Assembly (NCBI GenBank): GCA_947063855.1
Contig: CAMSTW010000036.1
Span: forward strand, 1-34,913
Length of the DNA: 34,913 bases
DNA from: an uncultured Dorea sp.
Lineage (GTDB): Bacteria > Bacillota > Clostridia > Lachnospirales > Lachnospiraceae
Direction of reading: 5' to 3'
Below, piece after piece: positions 24,319-32,795 of the stretch; position 1 is the stretch's first letter; every line of letters begins with the position of its first letter. The notes below the pieces were generated by a model. That model ran no database searches, had not been told where the DNA came from, and saw only the letters and a list, made by a program, of their open reading frames with translations. The position numbers were made by a program, and so were the translations under genes.

Positions 24319-24347
24319 ATTATACATGATTATATTCCAGAGTACAA
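24319..24347 (-). promoter_or_regulatory. Promoter of the AAA/Toprim pair
   Basis: Minus strand TTGTAC (24347-24342), 17-bp spacer, TATAAT (24324-24319). Transcription would start near 24312, which rules out the ATG at 24327 as a start codon. Confidence 0.65.
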
Positions 24348-24360
24348 TCTTTCTATTCCA

Positions 24361-24393
24361 AAAGCCACAGTTTACCGACGAAACTGTGGCTTT
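24361..24393 (-). terminator. Terminator after the GH32 gene
   Basis: AAAGCCACAGTTT (24361-24373) and AAACTGTGGCTTT (24381-24393) form a perfect 13-bp stem with a 7-base loop, 30 bases past the stop. On the minus strand it ends in a TTTT run. Confidence 0.8.
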
Positions 24394-24422
24394 CTAACAC
24401 CTTCAAAAATCCTTCTTTTTAT

Positions 24423-25907
24423 CTATACAAGATCATACTTCACAACATCTATCTTCGCAATCCCGTCTGCAAAAAATGAGATCCCGTCTGCCTCCTGATC
24501 GGTATACATCGTAGCCGACAGGACTTGCTCTCCGTCATTCACAAAGACTTCCGCACTGAAGCGGTCCAGAATGATCCTAAGCTTCAATTCTCCATCCACA
24601 GGATTCACCAGGCTGCGCCTCTGATGGATAATGGCTCTTCTGGAACCGGAGAACTTCCGGTCTACTTTGAGGACAGATTCTCTTGGGCGGAAACTAAGTG
24701 AAGTCCAATATCTGTCATTCTGGGCAAAACGGACGGCGAACTTCTGATACAGATCTTCTTTGTCAGCCGGACGGACCGTAAGCTCCATATCCACTCTTCT
24801 GCCCTTCACTTTGTCCAGTTCCATCAACTCTGAGACTGTCACGTCCGTATATTCCACCTTATTACACCGCATTGCATCCAGTTCCCTTACCGGCTTCTGA
24901 TACAATCTTCCATTCTTCAGAGACAATTCCCTTGGAAGGCTCATCTGGCCAAACCATGGTTCTTCCGGAGAACGGATGCCGCAGGCATCCCAGTTCTGCA
25001 TCCATCCGATCATGATCCGGCGGCCATCCGGCGCTAATACCGTCTGAGTCGCGTAGAAATCAATCCCATAGTCAATCGACTGATTATACATCTCCTTGAA
25101 TGTACCGGCTTCTTCGTCATAATCACCGATCAGGCAGAGCGTCCCATTCCCGTTGTGGTATTCAAACCCTTCCGGGAGCATATCCTGGGGACTCGTAAGC
25201 AGCACCCATTTCCCGTCCAGTTCAAAGAAATCCGGACATTCCCACATCTTCCCGTACCGGTCGTGGTTCGAGACCAGTACACTCTTGAACTTCCAGCGGA
25301 ATCCATCCTCGCTTGTGTACAGCAATATCTGCCCGCTGCCGTCGGCCGGACGGTTTCCCACAACACAGGCATATGTGCCGTCGGCCTTCTTCCAGATCCT
25401 GGGATCGCGGAAATCATATCTGCTGCTGCCCTCCGGGATATCCCGCTCATCCAGAACCGGGTTCTGCTCATATTTCTCATAATCAATCCCGTCGCCTACG
25501 GCAATGCACTGGGTCTGGACTTCTCTGTAAATATCGCGTTCCTGGTGTTCCTTCAGCACACCGGTATACATCAGCAGATGCCTTCCGTCCGGAAGTATTG
25601 CCGCGCTTCCGGAGAAGCACCCGTCCCTGTCATAGGCCTCGTCCGGCGCAAGGGCGCAAGGAAGATATTCCCAGCGGAGCAGGTCGCTGCTGACCGCATG
25701 GCCCCAGTGCATAGGACCCCATTTTGACTCATAGGGGTAATACTGATAAAACAAATGGTACTGGCCTTTGTAATAGCAAAAGCCGTTGGGGTCATTCATC
25801 CAGCCCGCACGTGGAGTCAGGTGGAAATCCGGACGCTCCTCTTTACTGATTAATTTTTCAGAAGCCTCTTCATATTTTCTCGCTTCACGTAATGTCTGAC
25901 TTGTCAT
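24423..25907 (-). CDS. GH32 sucrose-6-phosphate hydrolase / beta-fructosidase
   Basis: 494 residues, no signal peptide, so it acts in the cytoplasm. The glycoside hydrolase family 32 triad is complete: nucleophile Asp39 in WMNDPNG, transition-state Asp168 in FRDP, and acid/base Glu223 in WECPDF. The C-terminal 110 residues are the family's beta-sandwich (LRIILDRFSAEVFVNDGE). It would split fructose from sucrose, its phosphate or short fructans brought in by the ABC importer encoded upstream. No sugar kinase or phosphotransferase gene is visible, so the unphosphorylated sugar is the likelier substrate here. The ribosome site before ATG 25907 is weak (GGATATAG), and competing hairpins precede it. 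Confidence 0.92.
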   Translation of the reverse strand: MTSQTLREARKYEEASEKLISKEERPDFHLTPRAGWMNDPNGFCYYKGQYHLFYQYYPYESKWGPMHWGHAVSSDLLRWEYLPCALAPDEAYDRDGCFSGSAAILPDGRHLLMYTGVLKEHQERDIYREVQTQCIAVGDGIDYEKYEQNPVLDERDIPEGSSRYDFRDPRIWKKADGTYACVVGNRPADGSGQILLYTSEDGFRWKFKSVLVSNHDRYGKMWECPDFFELDGKWVLLTSPQDMLPEGFEYHNGNGTLCLIGDYDEEAGTFKEMYNQSIDYGIDFYATQTVLAPDGRRIMIGWMQNWDACGIRSPEEPWFGQMSLPRELSLKNGRLYQKPVRELDAMRCNKVEYTDVTVSELMELDKVKGRRVDMELTVRPADKEDLYQKFAVRFAQNDRYWTSLSFRPRESVLKVDRKFSGSRRAIIHQRRSLVNPVDGELKLRIILDRFSAEVFVNDGEQVLSATMYTDQEADGISFFADGIAKIDVVKYDLV

Positions 25908-25956
25908 AAATCTATATCCAACCTTTCCGGCGCAGACGCACCTTTATTTGAAAAGT

Positions 25957-26019
25957 GCAGACAACAGAGGGTGAAAGCCCGTCTGCATATTTCACTTTCC
26001 TTAATACTGCTTTCACCCT
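25957..26019 (-). promoter_or_regulatory. Mutually exclusive hairpins between the lipoprotein and GH32 genes
   Basis: AGGGTGAAAGC (25968-25978) and GCTTTCACCCT (26009-26019) are a perfect 11-bp inverted repeat. GCAGAC (25957-25962) and GTCTGC (25981-25986), with inner GGG/CCC, form a second stem using the same central bases. The second stem is followed by ACTTTTC on the minus strand. It could be a leaky terminator or an attenuator that lowers GH32 relative to the transporter. Confidence 0.5.
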
Positions 26020-26081
26020 TAGTATAACATTTTATCCGGCCTTTTCAAGTATCTGGCAGCCTGTCTATCTATATCCTCTTA

Positions 26082-27803
26082 TTACTCTTGTGTATCTGCA
26101 TTGTAAGAATCCAGGTATTTCTGCAGCAGATTAAGATAATCGCTTAAACCATACGCCTCCAGATCTTCCTGGAATTTATCCCAGTCCGCATCAGTGAACC
26201 CATTCATGATCCAGTCTGATTTCTTTGTATTAATGGTCTTGGAGATATCCGCTTCCAGGTTCGACAGCGTCTCTGTATCTTCACGGCTCATGAAGACATT
26301 GGGATAAACGTTCTCGGTGTGCATATCGGGTGTATAGTATTCCTCAATCCAATCCAGACGGTACTGCGCATCATCCGGGCAGGTCACATACACATCATAA
26401 TACTCATCCAGGACTGCCAGCGGGCCGCCTACAGCCTCCGCCTCTCTTACTTCTACCGGAGATGCATCTCCAAGGGGCGCATGCTTTAACATATCCTCAC
26501 CATCCGCATTCTTGCCCATCTCAAAGATATCGAAGTCATCATCTTCCCCGTAAGTTCCCCAGTTGTTCTGCGGGGACTGCATCGGAGCGTACATCTGATC
26601 CAGCCATGCGCATACCAGCGCCGGGTTCTGCGCCACTGATGTCACTACACAGCGGCCGCGGTCATATCCGCTTGTGAAAGAACCGTTCTGGGGTGTGATG
26701 TTTCTGGTGTCTGCCGTCAGCGCCGGGAGCGGTACCCAGTCTTTCAGGTTATCGATATTTCCCACATCCCAGCTAAAGCATACGCCGTAGCGTCCGGATT
26801 TTCCTTTTGCCACATAGGTGGACCATTCCTGTGTAAATGCTTCCGGGTCGATCAGTTTCTCTTCATACAGCTTGTGAAGCCACTGAAGTCCGTCTTTGAA
26901 TCCTTCCTGCGTCGCGCTGGAGATAACCTTCTGGTCATCCGTAACCGCAATGTGCCGTCCTCTGTCCGCATCCCCGTATCCTTCACCAAAGCCGTTGATC
27001 AGTATACAGGGATCTTGGTCTCCATCATTCAAAATACAGGACATGGGAATAATGCTTCCTTCAATCCCAAACTCTTTCTGGAGCTTTGACTCATTGTCCC
27101 GGAATGCGACCAGCACCTCCTCGAATTCATCCACTGTCTCCGGCATCTTAAGATCCAGGAAATCCAACCATTTCTTATTGATAAAGCTCATATTTCCTAC
27201 TGTCTGGATCGCGGTCTTCCCAGAACCAAGCTGCTCAATCCACGGCAAAGCCCAGATATGGCCGTTTACATCCGTACTCATGGTCCTGTATTCCGGATAT
27301 TTATCAAATACCGCTTTGAGGTTTGGCATATAAGCGTCAATATATTCCTCCAGCGGAATGATGGCGCCGAATTCTCCGTATTTCAGCAGGTTGCTGTCCG
27401 TAAATCCTGCCGTAAAGATAAAATCTGTCAGCTTATTCGGGTCTGACATGTTTAAAGAAATCTTGTCTGCCCACTGGTCTCCCTGGATCGCCGTCCATTC
27501 AATCTCCACATTGGTCTGCTCCTGCAGCCGCTTAAAGATGGTCCGTTTATTGGGATCAGATTCCGTGTTCGCCGGATAGCTGATCATGCCCGTCAGCGTC
27601 GTCTTCTCTTTTAATGGAAACTGAAGTTCTGATTCGTCCACCGGGCGGAATGTTCCGTCATTGATCTCTACCTTCCCCCCGCAGCCCGCAAGGGAAACTG
27701 CCATACAGCCCACAAGCGCAACCGCCGCGATCCGTTTCCCATACCTGCATCCGGATCTGTGTCCGGATCCATCTCCATGCTTCTTACTAAATCTATTCCT
27801 CAT
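26082..27803 (-). CDS. Extracellular sugar-binding lipoprotein of an LplA-type ABC importer
   Basis: 573 residues from ATG 27803 (GAAGGAGG six bases upstream; earlier in-frame starts lack a site). A basic N-terminus and a hydrophobic run lead to the lipobox SLAGC, so the mature protein is lipid-anchored outside the membrane. The body is that of a large type-1 solute-binding protein: TTLTGMISYPANTESDPNKRTIF, VEIEWTAIQG, then PLEEYIDAYMPNLKAV and the C-terminal WDKFQEDLEAYGLSDYLNLLQ. The length (over 500) is typical of LplA/YtcQ-type binders for oligosaccharides. It is encoded after its two permeases and before the GH32 sucrase, suggesting a fructose-containing saccharide as ligand. That substrate is inference. 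Confidence 0.92.
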   Translation of the reverse strand: MRNRFSKKHGDGSGHRSGCRYGKRIAAVALVGCMAVSLAGCGGKVEINDGTFRPVDESELQFPLKEKTTLTGMISYPANTESDPNKRTIFKRLQEQTNVEIEWTAIQGDQWADKISLNMSDPNKLTDFIFTAGFTDSNLLKYGEFGAIIPLEEYIDAYMPNLKAVFDKYPEYRTMSTDVNGHIWALPWIEQLGSGKTAIQTVGNMSFINKKWLDFLDLKMPETVDEFEEVLVAFRDNESKLQKEFGIEGSIIPMSCILNDGDQDPCILINGFGEGYGDADRGRHIAVTDDQKVISSATQEGFKDGLQWLHKLYEEKLIDPEAFTQEWSTYVAKGKSGRYGVCFSWDVGNIDNLKDWVPLPALTADTRNITPQNGSFTSGYDRGRCVVTSVAQNPALVCAWLDQMYAPMQSPQNNWGTYGEDDDFDIFEMGKNADGEDMLKHAPLGDASPVEVREAEAVGGPLAVLDEYYDVYVTCPDDAQYRLDWIEEYYTPDMHTENVYPNVFMSREDTETLSNLEADISKTINTKKSDWIMNGFTDADWDKFQEDLEAYGLSDYLNLLQKYLDSYNADTQE

Positions 27804-27894
27804 CGTCTGCCTCCTTCTAATTCTACCGTCTATAACCATTACCGCAGGCAATCCTGCATATCCTTTACAGTGCCTCCGTAATAACCGTTCTTGC

Positions 27895-28794
27895 TTATCC
27901 TTTTACGGCGCCTGCCATGATCCCGCTGTCAAAATATTTCTGGAAGAACGGATACATGACCAGAAGCGGTAAGCTGGAGATAATGATGGTTGCGTATTTC
28001 AGAAGCTCTGCCAGCTGGGCGCGTGCCGCCGTACTCTGCATATCTGCGATCATACCGGATTCCGGCTGGTTCTGAATCAGTATAGAACGCAGCACAAGCT
28101 GCAGCGGCTGTTTCGCGGAGTCATTTAAATAGATCATCGCGTCAAAGTAGCTGTTCCACATACCTACGAACTGCCACAGCGTGAGTACCGCAATCACAGG
28201 CGTACACACCGGAAGCAGGATCTTGAAGAAGAAGGTCAGCTCACTTGCTCCGTCCACGTCCGCCGCCTCACGAAGCTCCTGTGGAATGCCCCTGTAATAG
28301 GTTCTCGCAATGGTCATATTCCAGACACTAAAGGCTCCTGGGAGGATGACTGCCCACATACTATCAACGAGTCCCAGATTACTTACGATCAAATATGTAG
28401 GGATCAGACCGCCGCCAAAGAACATTGTAATCATGAAAATAATATTAAAGAAGCCCTTCCCTCTGAAATCTGCCCTTGACAGGGGATATGCGGCCAAAAG
28501 CGTAACAACTACAGAAACCACCGTAAACACTACGGAGTAGACGATCGCGTTCTTGAAGCCGACCCAGATCTGTCCGTTGGTCATAACACGCTCATAGGCG
28601 GTTGTGGTCCATTTACTGAAATCAAAGGTGACACCTTTATTCTGCAGTGTGATCGGGTCCATGAAGGACGCTATGATAATATAGATGATCGGCACAATGA
28701 TAGCGATTACAAATAATCCCAGCAACACATAACCGATGCTCAGGAGAACCTTGTCCTGACCGGTATATTTTGTAAGTTTACTCTTTGTCTTCAT
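27895..28794 (-). CDS. Carbohydrate ABC transporter permease, YtcP/LplC-like
   Basis: 299 residues, six predicted helices. The coupling EAA loop ELREAADVDGASELTFFFKILLPV (about 188-211) contacts the ATPase, and the ending PFFQKYFDSGIMAGAVKG is characteristic of YtcP/LplC permeases. ATG 28794 has AAGGAGG eight bases upstream; a GTG at 28797 is in frame. It starts 13 bp after the partner permease stop. No ATPase gene is present in the cluster, as usual for this class, which borrows a general MsmX-type ATPase encoded elsewhere. Confidence 0.93.
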   Translation of the reverse strand: MKTKSKLTKYTGQDKVLLSIGYVLLGLFVIAIIVPIIYIIIASFMDPITLQNKGVTFDFSKWTTTAYERVMTNGQIWVGFKNAIVYSVVFTVVSVVVTLLAAYPLSRADFRGKGFFNIIFMITMFFGGGLIPTYLIVSNLGLVDSMWAVILPGAFSVWNMTIARTYYRGIPQELREAADVDGASELTFFFKILLPVCTPVIAVLTLWQFVGMWNSYFDAMIYLNDSAKQPLQLVLRSILIQNQPESGMIADMQSTAARAQLAELLKYATIIISSLPLLVMYPFFQKYFDSGIMAGAVKG

Positions 28795-28807
28795 CACTCG
28801 AACCTCC

Positions 28808-29758
28808 TTATAATCCCTGTCCGTCGTTCATCTTCGCGACTATCTTATTCACCACAAGCAGCAGAATGACGTTAATGACCGTGTTAAACAGGCCCACCGC
28901 TGTTGAGAAACTGTAATCACCGTCAATCAGACCTTTCCGGTATACATAAGTTGCAATGATCTCTGAAGATGACAGGTTTAAGTCCGTCTGCAGGGCATAG
29001 GCCTTTTCAAATCCGATACTCATGATATTTCCTGCCTGCAGGATAAACTGGATGACAACCATATCTTTGATCGCCGGCCATTCCACCGCCCGAATCTGCT
29101 GCAGAATGTTAGCCCCGTCCATGACTGCCGCTTCACGAAGCTCCTGACTTGCGTTGGAGAGGGATGCCGTATACATGATAGACGCCCAGCCGGCTCCCTG
29201 CCAGATACCGCTGATGATGTAGATGGGACGGAATGCTTCCGGTATGGTCATGAAGTTAATACCTGTTCCCAGCAGAAGATTCACCGGTCCTGTAACAGAC
29301 AATAAGATTCTGACAAGACCACAGAGTACGATAACAGAGATAAAGTTCGGCAGGTAGAGTACCAACTGTATCTTCTTCTTAATACCTGCGCTCTGTATCC
29401 GGTTCAGCAAAAGAGCCAGCAGGATCGGAATCGGGAACCCCCATAAAAGACCGTACACACTTAGCTTCAGGGTATTCACCAAGTAACTCATAAAATCAGG
29501 GGAATGCAGGAATCTCGTAAAATGCTTAAGCCCCACCCATTCGCTGCCTGACACGCCTCTGAATGGATTGTAATCCTGGAACGCGATCAGGATGCCGCTC
29601 ATAGGCGCATACTTAAAGATAATTGTCAACAGAAACGCCGGCATCATGAAGATCAGGTAGAGCTGCCAGTGCTGTTTGATATAAACGACCGCGTTGTGAA
29701 ATCCCGTGTCCTTGCTTCCCTGTCTTCCATTTGAAACAGTTTTTGAATTAGTTGTCAT
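28808..29758 (-). CDS. Carbohydrate ABC transporter permease, LplB/YteP-like
   Basis: 316 residues from ATG 29758 (GGAGG upstream; the ATG at 29797 has no good site). It has six predicted helices, beginning WQLYLIFMMPAFLLTIIFKYAPM and AFQDYNPFRG, the YteP/LplB hallmark, and the EAA loop ELREAAVMDGANILQQIRAVEWPA (about 205-228). It pairs with the next gene to form the channel of the importer. It is the first gene of the minus-strand sugar operon, expressed from the promoter at 29892-29920 and opposed by lacI on the other strand. Confidence 0.93.
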   Translation of the reverse strand: MTTNSKTVSNGRQGSKDTGFHNAVVYIKQHWQLYLIFMMPAFLLTIIFKYAPMSGILIAFQDYNPFRGVSGSEWVGLKHFTRFLHSPDFMSYLVNTLKLSVYGLLWGFPIPILLALLLNRIQSAGIKKKIQLVLYLPNFISVIVLCGLVRILLSVTGPVNLLLGTGINFMTIPEAFRPIYIISGIWQGAGWASIMYTASLSNASQELREAAVMDGANILQQIRAVEWPAIKDMVVIQFILQAGNIMSIGFEKAYALQTDLNLSSSEIIATYVYRKGLIDGDYSFSTAVGLFNTVINVILLLVVNKIVAKMNDGQGL

Positions 29759-29847
29759 AACTTCCTCCTTTCTTTCAAATCCCTCCATCTTCTGCACGTG
29801 TTATCTCTCATAACTTTTTTGAATCTCCTTTCCTTTCATTGTGCATT

Positions 29848-29867
29848 TGTAAAATTATAATTTTACA
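29848..29867. promoter_or_regulatory. Perfect 20-bp palindrome, likely operator
   Basis: TGTAAAATTA and TAATTTTACA abut as exact inverted halves. It lies about 25 bases downstream of the -10 box of the sugar operon, where a repressor would block elongation. Its arms share the TTTTACA core with the repeated motif nearby. Confidence 0.6.
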
Positions 29868-30041
29868 TTCGCTTGAGATTTGTATAATATATTTATATCA
29901 CTTATTTTACATTTAGTCAATATCTTTTTTGCTATTTGCATACTTATATTTTTACATTTTAATTTTGATATACAAACCATACAAATTCACATTGCATTCT
30001 GATGCAAAAAATATTCTTAAAGATTTTACATTTTTACATTT
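29861..30041 (+). repeat. Five TTTTACATTT motifs in the divergent intergenic region
   Basis: Copies at 29861-29870 (last base C), 29905-29914, 29950-29959, 30024-30033 and 30032-30041, all in one orientation. The first is part of the palindrome, the second abuts the -35 of the leftward promoter, and the last overlaps the -35 of the lacI promoter. They are probably binding sites for the neighbouring LacI-type regulator or another factor. The rest of 29759-30201 is AT-rich and holds no gene. Confidence 0.55.
29892..29920 (-). promoter_or_regulatory. Promoter of the sugar import-GH32 operon
   Basis: Minus strand TTGACT (29920-29915), 17-bp spacer, TATAAA (29897-29892). Confidence 0.65.
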
Positions 30042-30068
30042 GACACATTTTGAATTGTGCATTATAAT
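30040..30068 (+). promoter_or_regulatory. Consensus promoter of the lacI-yesL genes
   Basis: TTGACA (30040-30045), 17-bp spacer, TATAAT (30063-30068): a full match to both sigma-A hexamers. A leader of about 125 bases precedes the lacI start. Confidence 0.75.
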
Positions 30069-30201
30069 ATATAAAAATACAGTTATGACTTTTCAGACAA
30101 ATTATATTGAATGCTATTGGATGTGCAAATCACTCAGATATATATAGAAGATGTCCAGACACAAGTACAGATTCAAAAAGATTAATGAACAGGAGGAGTT
30201 T

Positions 30202-31275
30202 ATGAGTACCAGAGTTACAATCCAGGATATTGCCGACGAGCTTGGCATCTCCCGCAACACCGTCTCAAAGGCGATCAACAACACCGGCATCCTCGCCGAC
30301 ACCACCAGGGATAAAGTATTGAAGAAAGCCATGGAGATGGGTTACAAACAGTTTTCTTATGTGACTGTTGCCAAACCAGGAAGTTCCGTCCTTTCCATTC
30401 CCTCACCGAAAGAGAAAACAGAAATCGCAGTATTTCTTACCAATTTCGTGGGAGGGAACCATTTTGCAACCGTCATGCTGGATAAGTTCCAGAAGGAACT
30501 TGCCGGATTGGGCTACAGCCTTACCATGCACAGGATACTTACCGAAGAACAGGACGATCGGAAGCTTCCCGCTTCCTTCTTTCAAGAGCGGACTGCCGGT
30601 ATTATCTGTATCGAGATGTTTGATTATGAATATGATCAGATGCTCTGCAGCCTGGGACTGCCCATCTTATTCGTGGACGCGCCGGTGACCTGCCTAAAGA
30701 AACCGTTGGAAGCAGATCTGCTGTGTATGGATAATCAGTCCGGTATCTGCTTATTTGTAAAGGAGATGGCCCGGCGCGGGAAGACGAAGATCGGGTTCAT
30801 CGGGGAGCATATGCATTGCCAGTCCTTTTTTGAACGGTATATGGCCTATCGGAACGCCATGTATCTGACGGGGCTTCCCTGCCCGGATGAATACTGTATC
30901 ACAGGGAACAAAGAAGGCGTACGCAATCCGTCTTCGGAAGATTATCAGGAATATCTGACAGAAAGCTTTCAGAAAATCTCTCATCTGCCCGAAGTATTCA
31001 TATGCGCCAATGATTTTGTCGCCCTGGATGCTCTCCAGGTGTTGAAGAGATCCGGCTATTCTGTTCCGGATGATGTATGGCTGTGTGGTTTTGACGACTC
31101 GCCTGAGTCGAAGATTGTTACGCCTTCTCTTACCACCATCCACATACACAGCCAGATTATGGGATTCTCTGCGGTGAATCTATTGATGTCCCGGATCAAC
31201 GAGCCGTCCTTGAATTACCGCACTATGCACACGGAGACAGATCTGATCTACCGGGAATCTGCCGGGGATGATTAG
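30202..31275 (+). CDS. LacI-family transcriptional regulator
   Basis: 357 residues. The helix-turn-helix VTIQDIADELGISRNTVSKAIN is at residues 5-26, and the hinge is followed by a periplasmic-binding-like effector domain (EIAVFLTNFVGGNHFATVMLDKFQ..., ICANDFVALDALQVLKRSGYSVPDDVWLCGFDDS). The start ATG 30202 has AGGAGGAG upstream; the in-frame ATG at 30151 does not. It is transcribed away from the sugar transporter operon, which it presumably controls through sites in the intergenic region. Effector unknown; by context a sucrose- or fructan-derived sugar. Confidence 0.92.
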   Translation: MSTRVTIQDIADELGISRNTVSKAINNTGILADTTRDKVLKKAMEMGYKQFSYVTVAKPGSSVLSIPSPKEKTEIAVFLTNFVGGNHFATVMLDKFQKELAGLGYSLTMHRILTEEQDDRKLPASFFQERTAGIICIEMFDYEYDQMLCSLGLPILFVDAPVTCLKKPLEADLLCMDNQSGICLFVKEMARRGKTKIGFIGEHMHCQSFFERYMAYRNAMYLTGLPCPDEYCITGNKEGVRNPSSEDYQEYLTESFQKISHLPEVFICANDFVALDALQVLKRSGYSVPDDVWLCGFDDSPESKIVTPSLTTIHIHSQIMGFSAVNLLMSRINEPSLNYRTMHTETDLIYRESAGDD

Positions 31276-31302
31276 TACAGCTAACGGAAACATGACATTC
31301 GC

Positions 31303-31319
31303 GCCGCCGGCCTGGCGGC
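31303..31319 (+). promoter_or_regulatory. GC hairpin just before the yesL ribosome site
   Basis: GCCGCC (31303-31308) and GGCGGC (31314-31319) form a 6-bp stem around a 5-base loop, ending next to AAAGGAG. There is no T tract, so it is probably not a terminator; it may affect mRNA stability or translation of the next gene. Confidence 0.4.
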
Positions 31320-31335
31320 AGAAAGGAGATTTATT

Positions 31336-31983
31336 ATGAGTAATCTATTTAACCTGGACGGTCCGGTCCTTCAATTCATGAACAAAATCGTTTACAGTGT
31401 TTATCTGAATATCCTGTGGTTCATCTGCTGTATCCCCGTCGTAACGGCCGGCGCATCCACCGCCGCACTGTTCTATGTTACGCTGAAGCTATCCAGAAAC
31501 GAGGAAGGCAATATCACCAAAGCATTCTTCCATTCTTTTAGAGCAAATCTTAAAGAAGCGACGAAGATATGGCTGATCCTTTTGTCTCTTGGCGTCATCC
31601 TGGGCGTCGACGGTTATGTACTGTATCATATGCGGTTTGAAAATGTATTCTGGACACTCTGCACCGCGGTCTTCTGCGTAGCGGCGATCGCCTATGCCAT
31701 TGTCCTGATGTATATATTCCCGCTCCTTGCAAGATTCGACAATACGATTGGCGCAATGTTCAAAAACGCGCTGTTTATCGGCGTCCGTTTCCTGTTCTGC
31801 ACCATATTGATGGCCGTCATTTACTTCGTGATGCTGCTGGTGATCGTCCGCTTCTTTACCCCGGCTGTCATCTTCGGGGAAGGCTTATGCGCGCTGCTCT
31901 GCTCCTATCTGCTGTCCAATGTCCTGGCGCTCTGCCAGGAGAAGACCGAGGATCACGCAGACACCGCACCCGAACTGCAGTAA
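31336..31983 (+). CDS. yesL: YesL-family membrane protein (DUF624)
   Basis: 215 residues, about five helices. NLDGPVLQFMNKIVYSVYLN followed by ILWFICCIPVVTAGASTAALFY is the YesL signature, and it occurs with LplB/YtcP-type importers in many Bacillota. Role unknown, thought to assist carbohydrate uptake or signalling. ATG 31336 follows AAAGGAG at 31323-31329. It lies 60 bp after lacI in the same direction and likely shares its promoter. Confidence 0.9.
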   Translation: MSNLFNLDGPVLQFMNKIVYSVYLNILWFICCIPVVTAGASTAALFYVTLKLSRNEEGNITKAFFHSFRANLKEATKIWLILLSLGVILGVDGYVLYHMRFENVFWTLCTAVFCVAAIAYAIVLMYIFPLLARFDNTIGAMFKNALFIGVRFLFCTILMAVIYFVMLLVIVRFFTPAVIFGEGLCALLCSYLLSNVLALCQEKTEDHADTAPELQ

Positions 31984-32066
31984 CATCATTTGCCCCACTG
32001 CATTGCCAGGTTCCGGCGGCGCTTACCTATTACTTACAAGATTAAATCGGATAACAAGGAGAAGAT

Positions 32067-32795
32067 ATGAATACATGCCCAAACCACCTTCATGGAAAAC
32101 AAAGAATACAGTATATCTGGGATTATTATAAGCTGCCCATTGTAATCTGCCTGATCTTCTTATATATTGCCGGCTATATAGTGTACGGCCATTTTTCCAG
32201 GAAGGAAACCCTGCTTTATACCAGTCTTGTAAATGTTGCAGCAAGCGAACAGCTTGCCGATGAATTAGCTCTGGGTTTCCTGGATTTCCTGGATGCGGAT
32301 TCTTCTAAAGCAGAACTGAAATTATATACCGGCTTATATCTCACGGACAATCCAGATGACCCCAACCATGAGTACACTTATGCTTCCCGCATAAAAACAG
32401 TCGCTTCCATTGACGATGAACAGCTGGATGTCGTACTCATGAACAAAGAAGCATTCGACGCATTTTCACAAAGCGGGTATCTTTATAATATAGAAGAATT
32501 GCTTCGGGATACAGCCCCCGAAGCTTTAGCAGAATGGAACCCTTGTCTTGTAACAAACACGGTCATACTGGAAGACAATGCCAAAGATCTGATGCTTGAC
32601 AGTTCACTGTCTTATCAGGCCGTGACAGATGAATTCCCTATGGGACTTCTTGTATCAAAACAAGGGCTTTTCAAAGAGGCGGGCTTTGAAGACGACGTAT
32701 ATCTTGGCGTAATCAAGAATTCCCCGCGGATGGATATGGCGGCAGAATATATAGAATATCTGTATTCATACGATTCACCATTGCCGTTTTCATAG
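32067..32795 (+). CDS. Membrane-anchored protein with a solute-binding-like extracytoplasmic domain
   Basis: 242 residues. A short basic cytoplasmic tail, one helix at about 22-42 (KLPIVICLIFLYIAGYIVYG), then a roughly 200-residue outside domain. The domain shows features of the C-terminal half of type-1 binding proteins (LDVVLMNKEAFDAFSQSGYLYNIEELL and ...[11 protein letters not shown]). AAGGAG precedes ATG 32067. It sits directly after yesL, and I have seen similar small anchored proteins beside YesL genes, but I do not recognise a named family. Its last 83 bases overlap the trpA 3' end on the other strand. Confidence 0.75.
   Translation: MNTCPNHLHGKQRIQYIWDYYKLPIVICLIFLYIAGYIVYGHFSRKETLLYTSLVNVAASEQLADELALGFLDFLDADSSKAELKLYTGLYLTDNPDDPNHEYTYASRIKTVASIDDEQLDVVLMNKEAFDAFSQSGYLYNIEELLRDTAPEALAEWNPCLVTNTVILEDNAKDLMLDSSLSYQAVTDEFPMGLLVSKQGLFKEAGFEDDVYLGVIKNSPRMDMAAEYIEYLYSYDSPLPFS

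Noticed and set aside
29861-30041. CRISPR array
   Set aside because: The repeats are 10 bases, unevenly spaced (44, 45, 74 and 8 bases) and AT-only, with no cas genes; they fit regulatory boxes.
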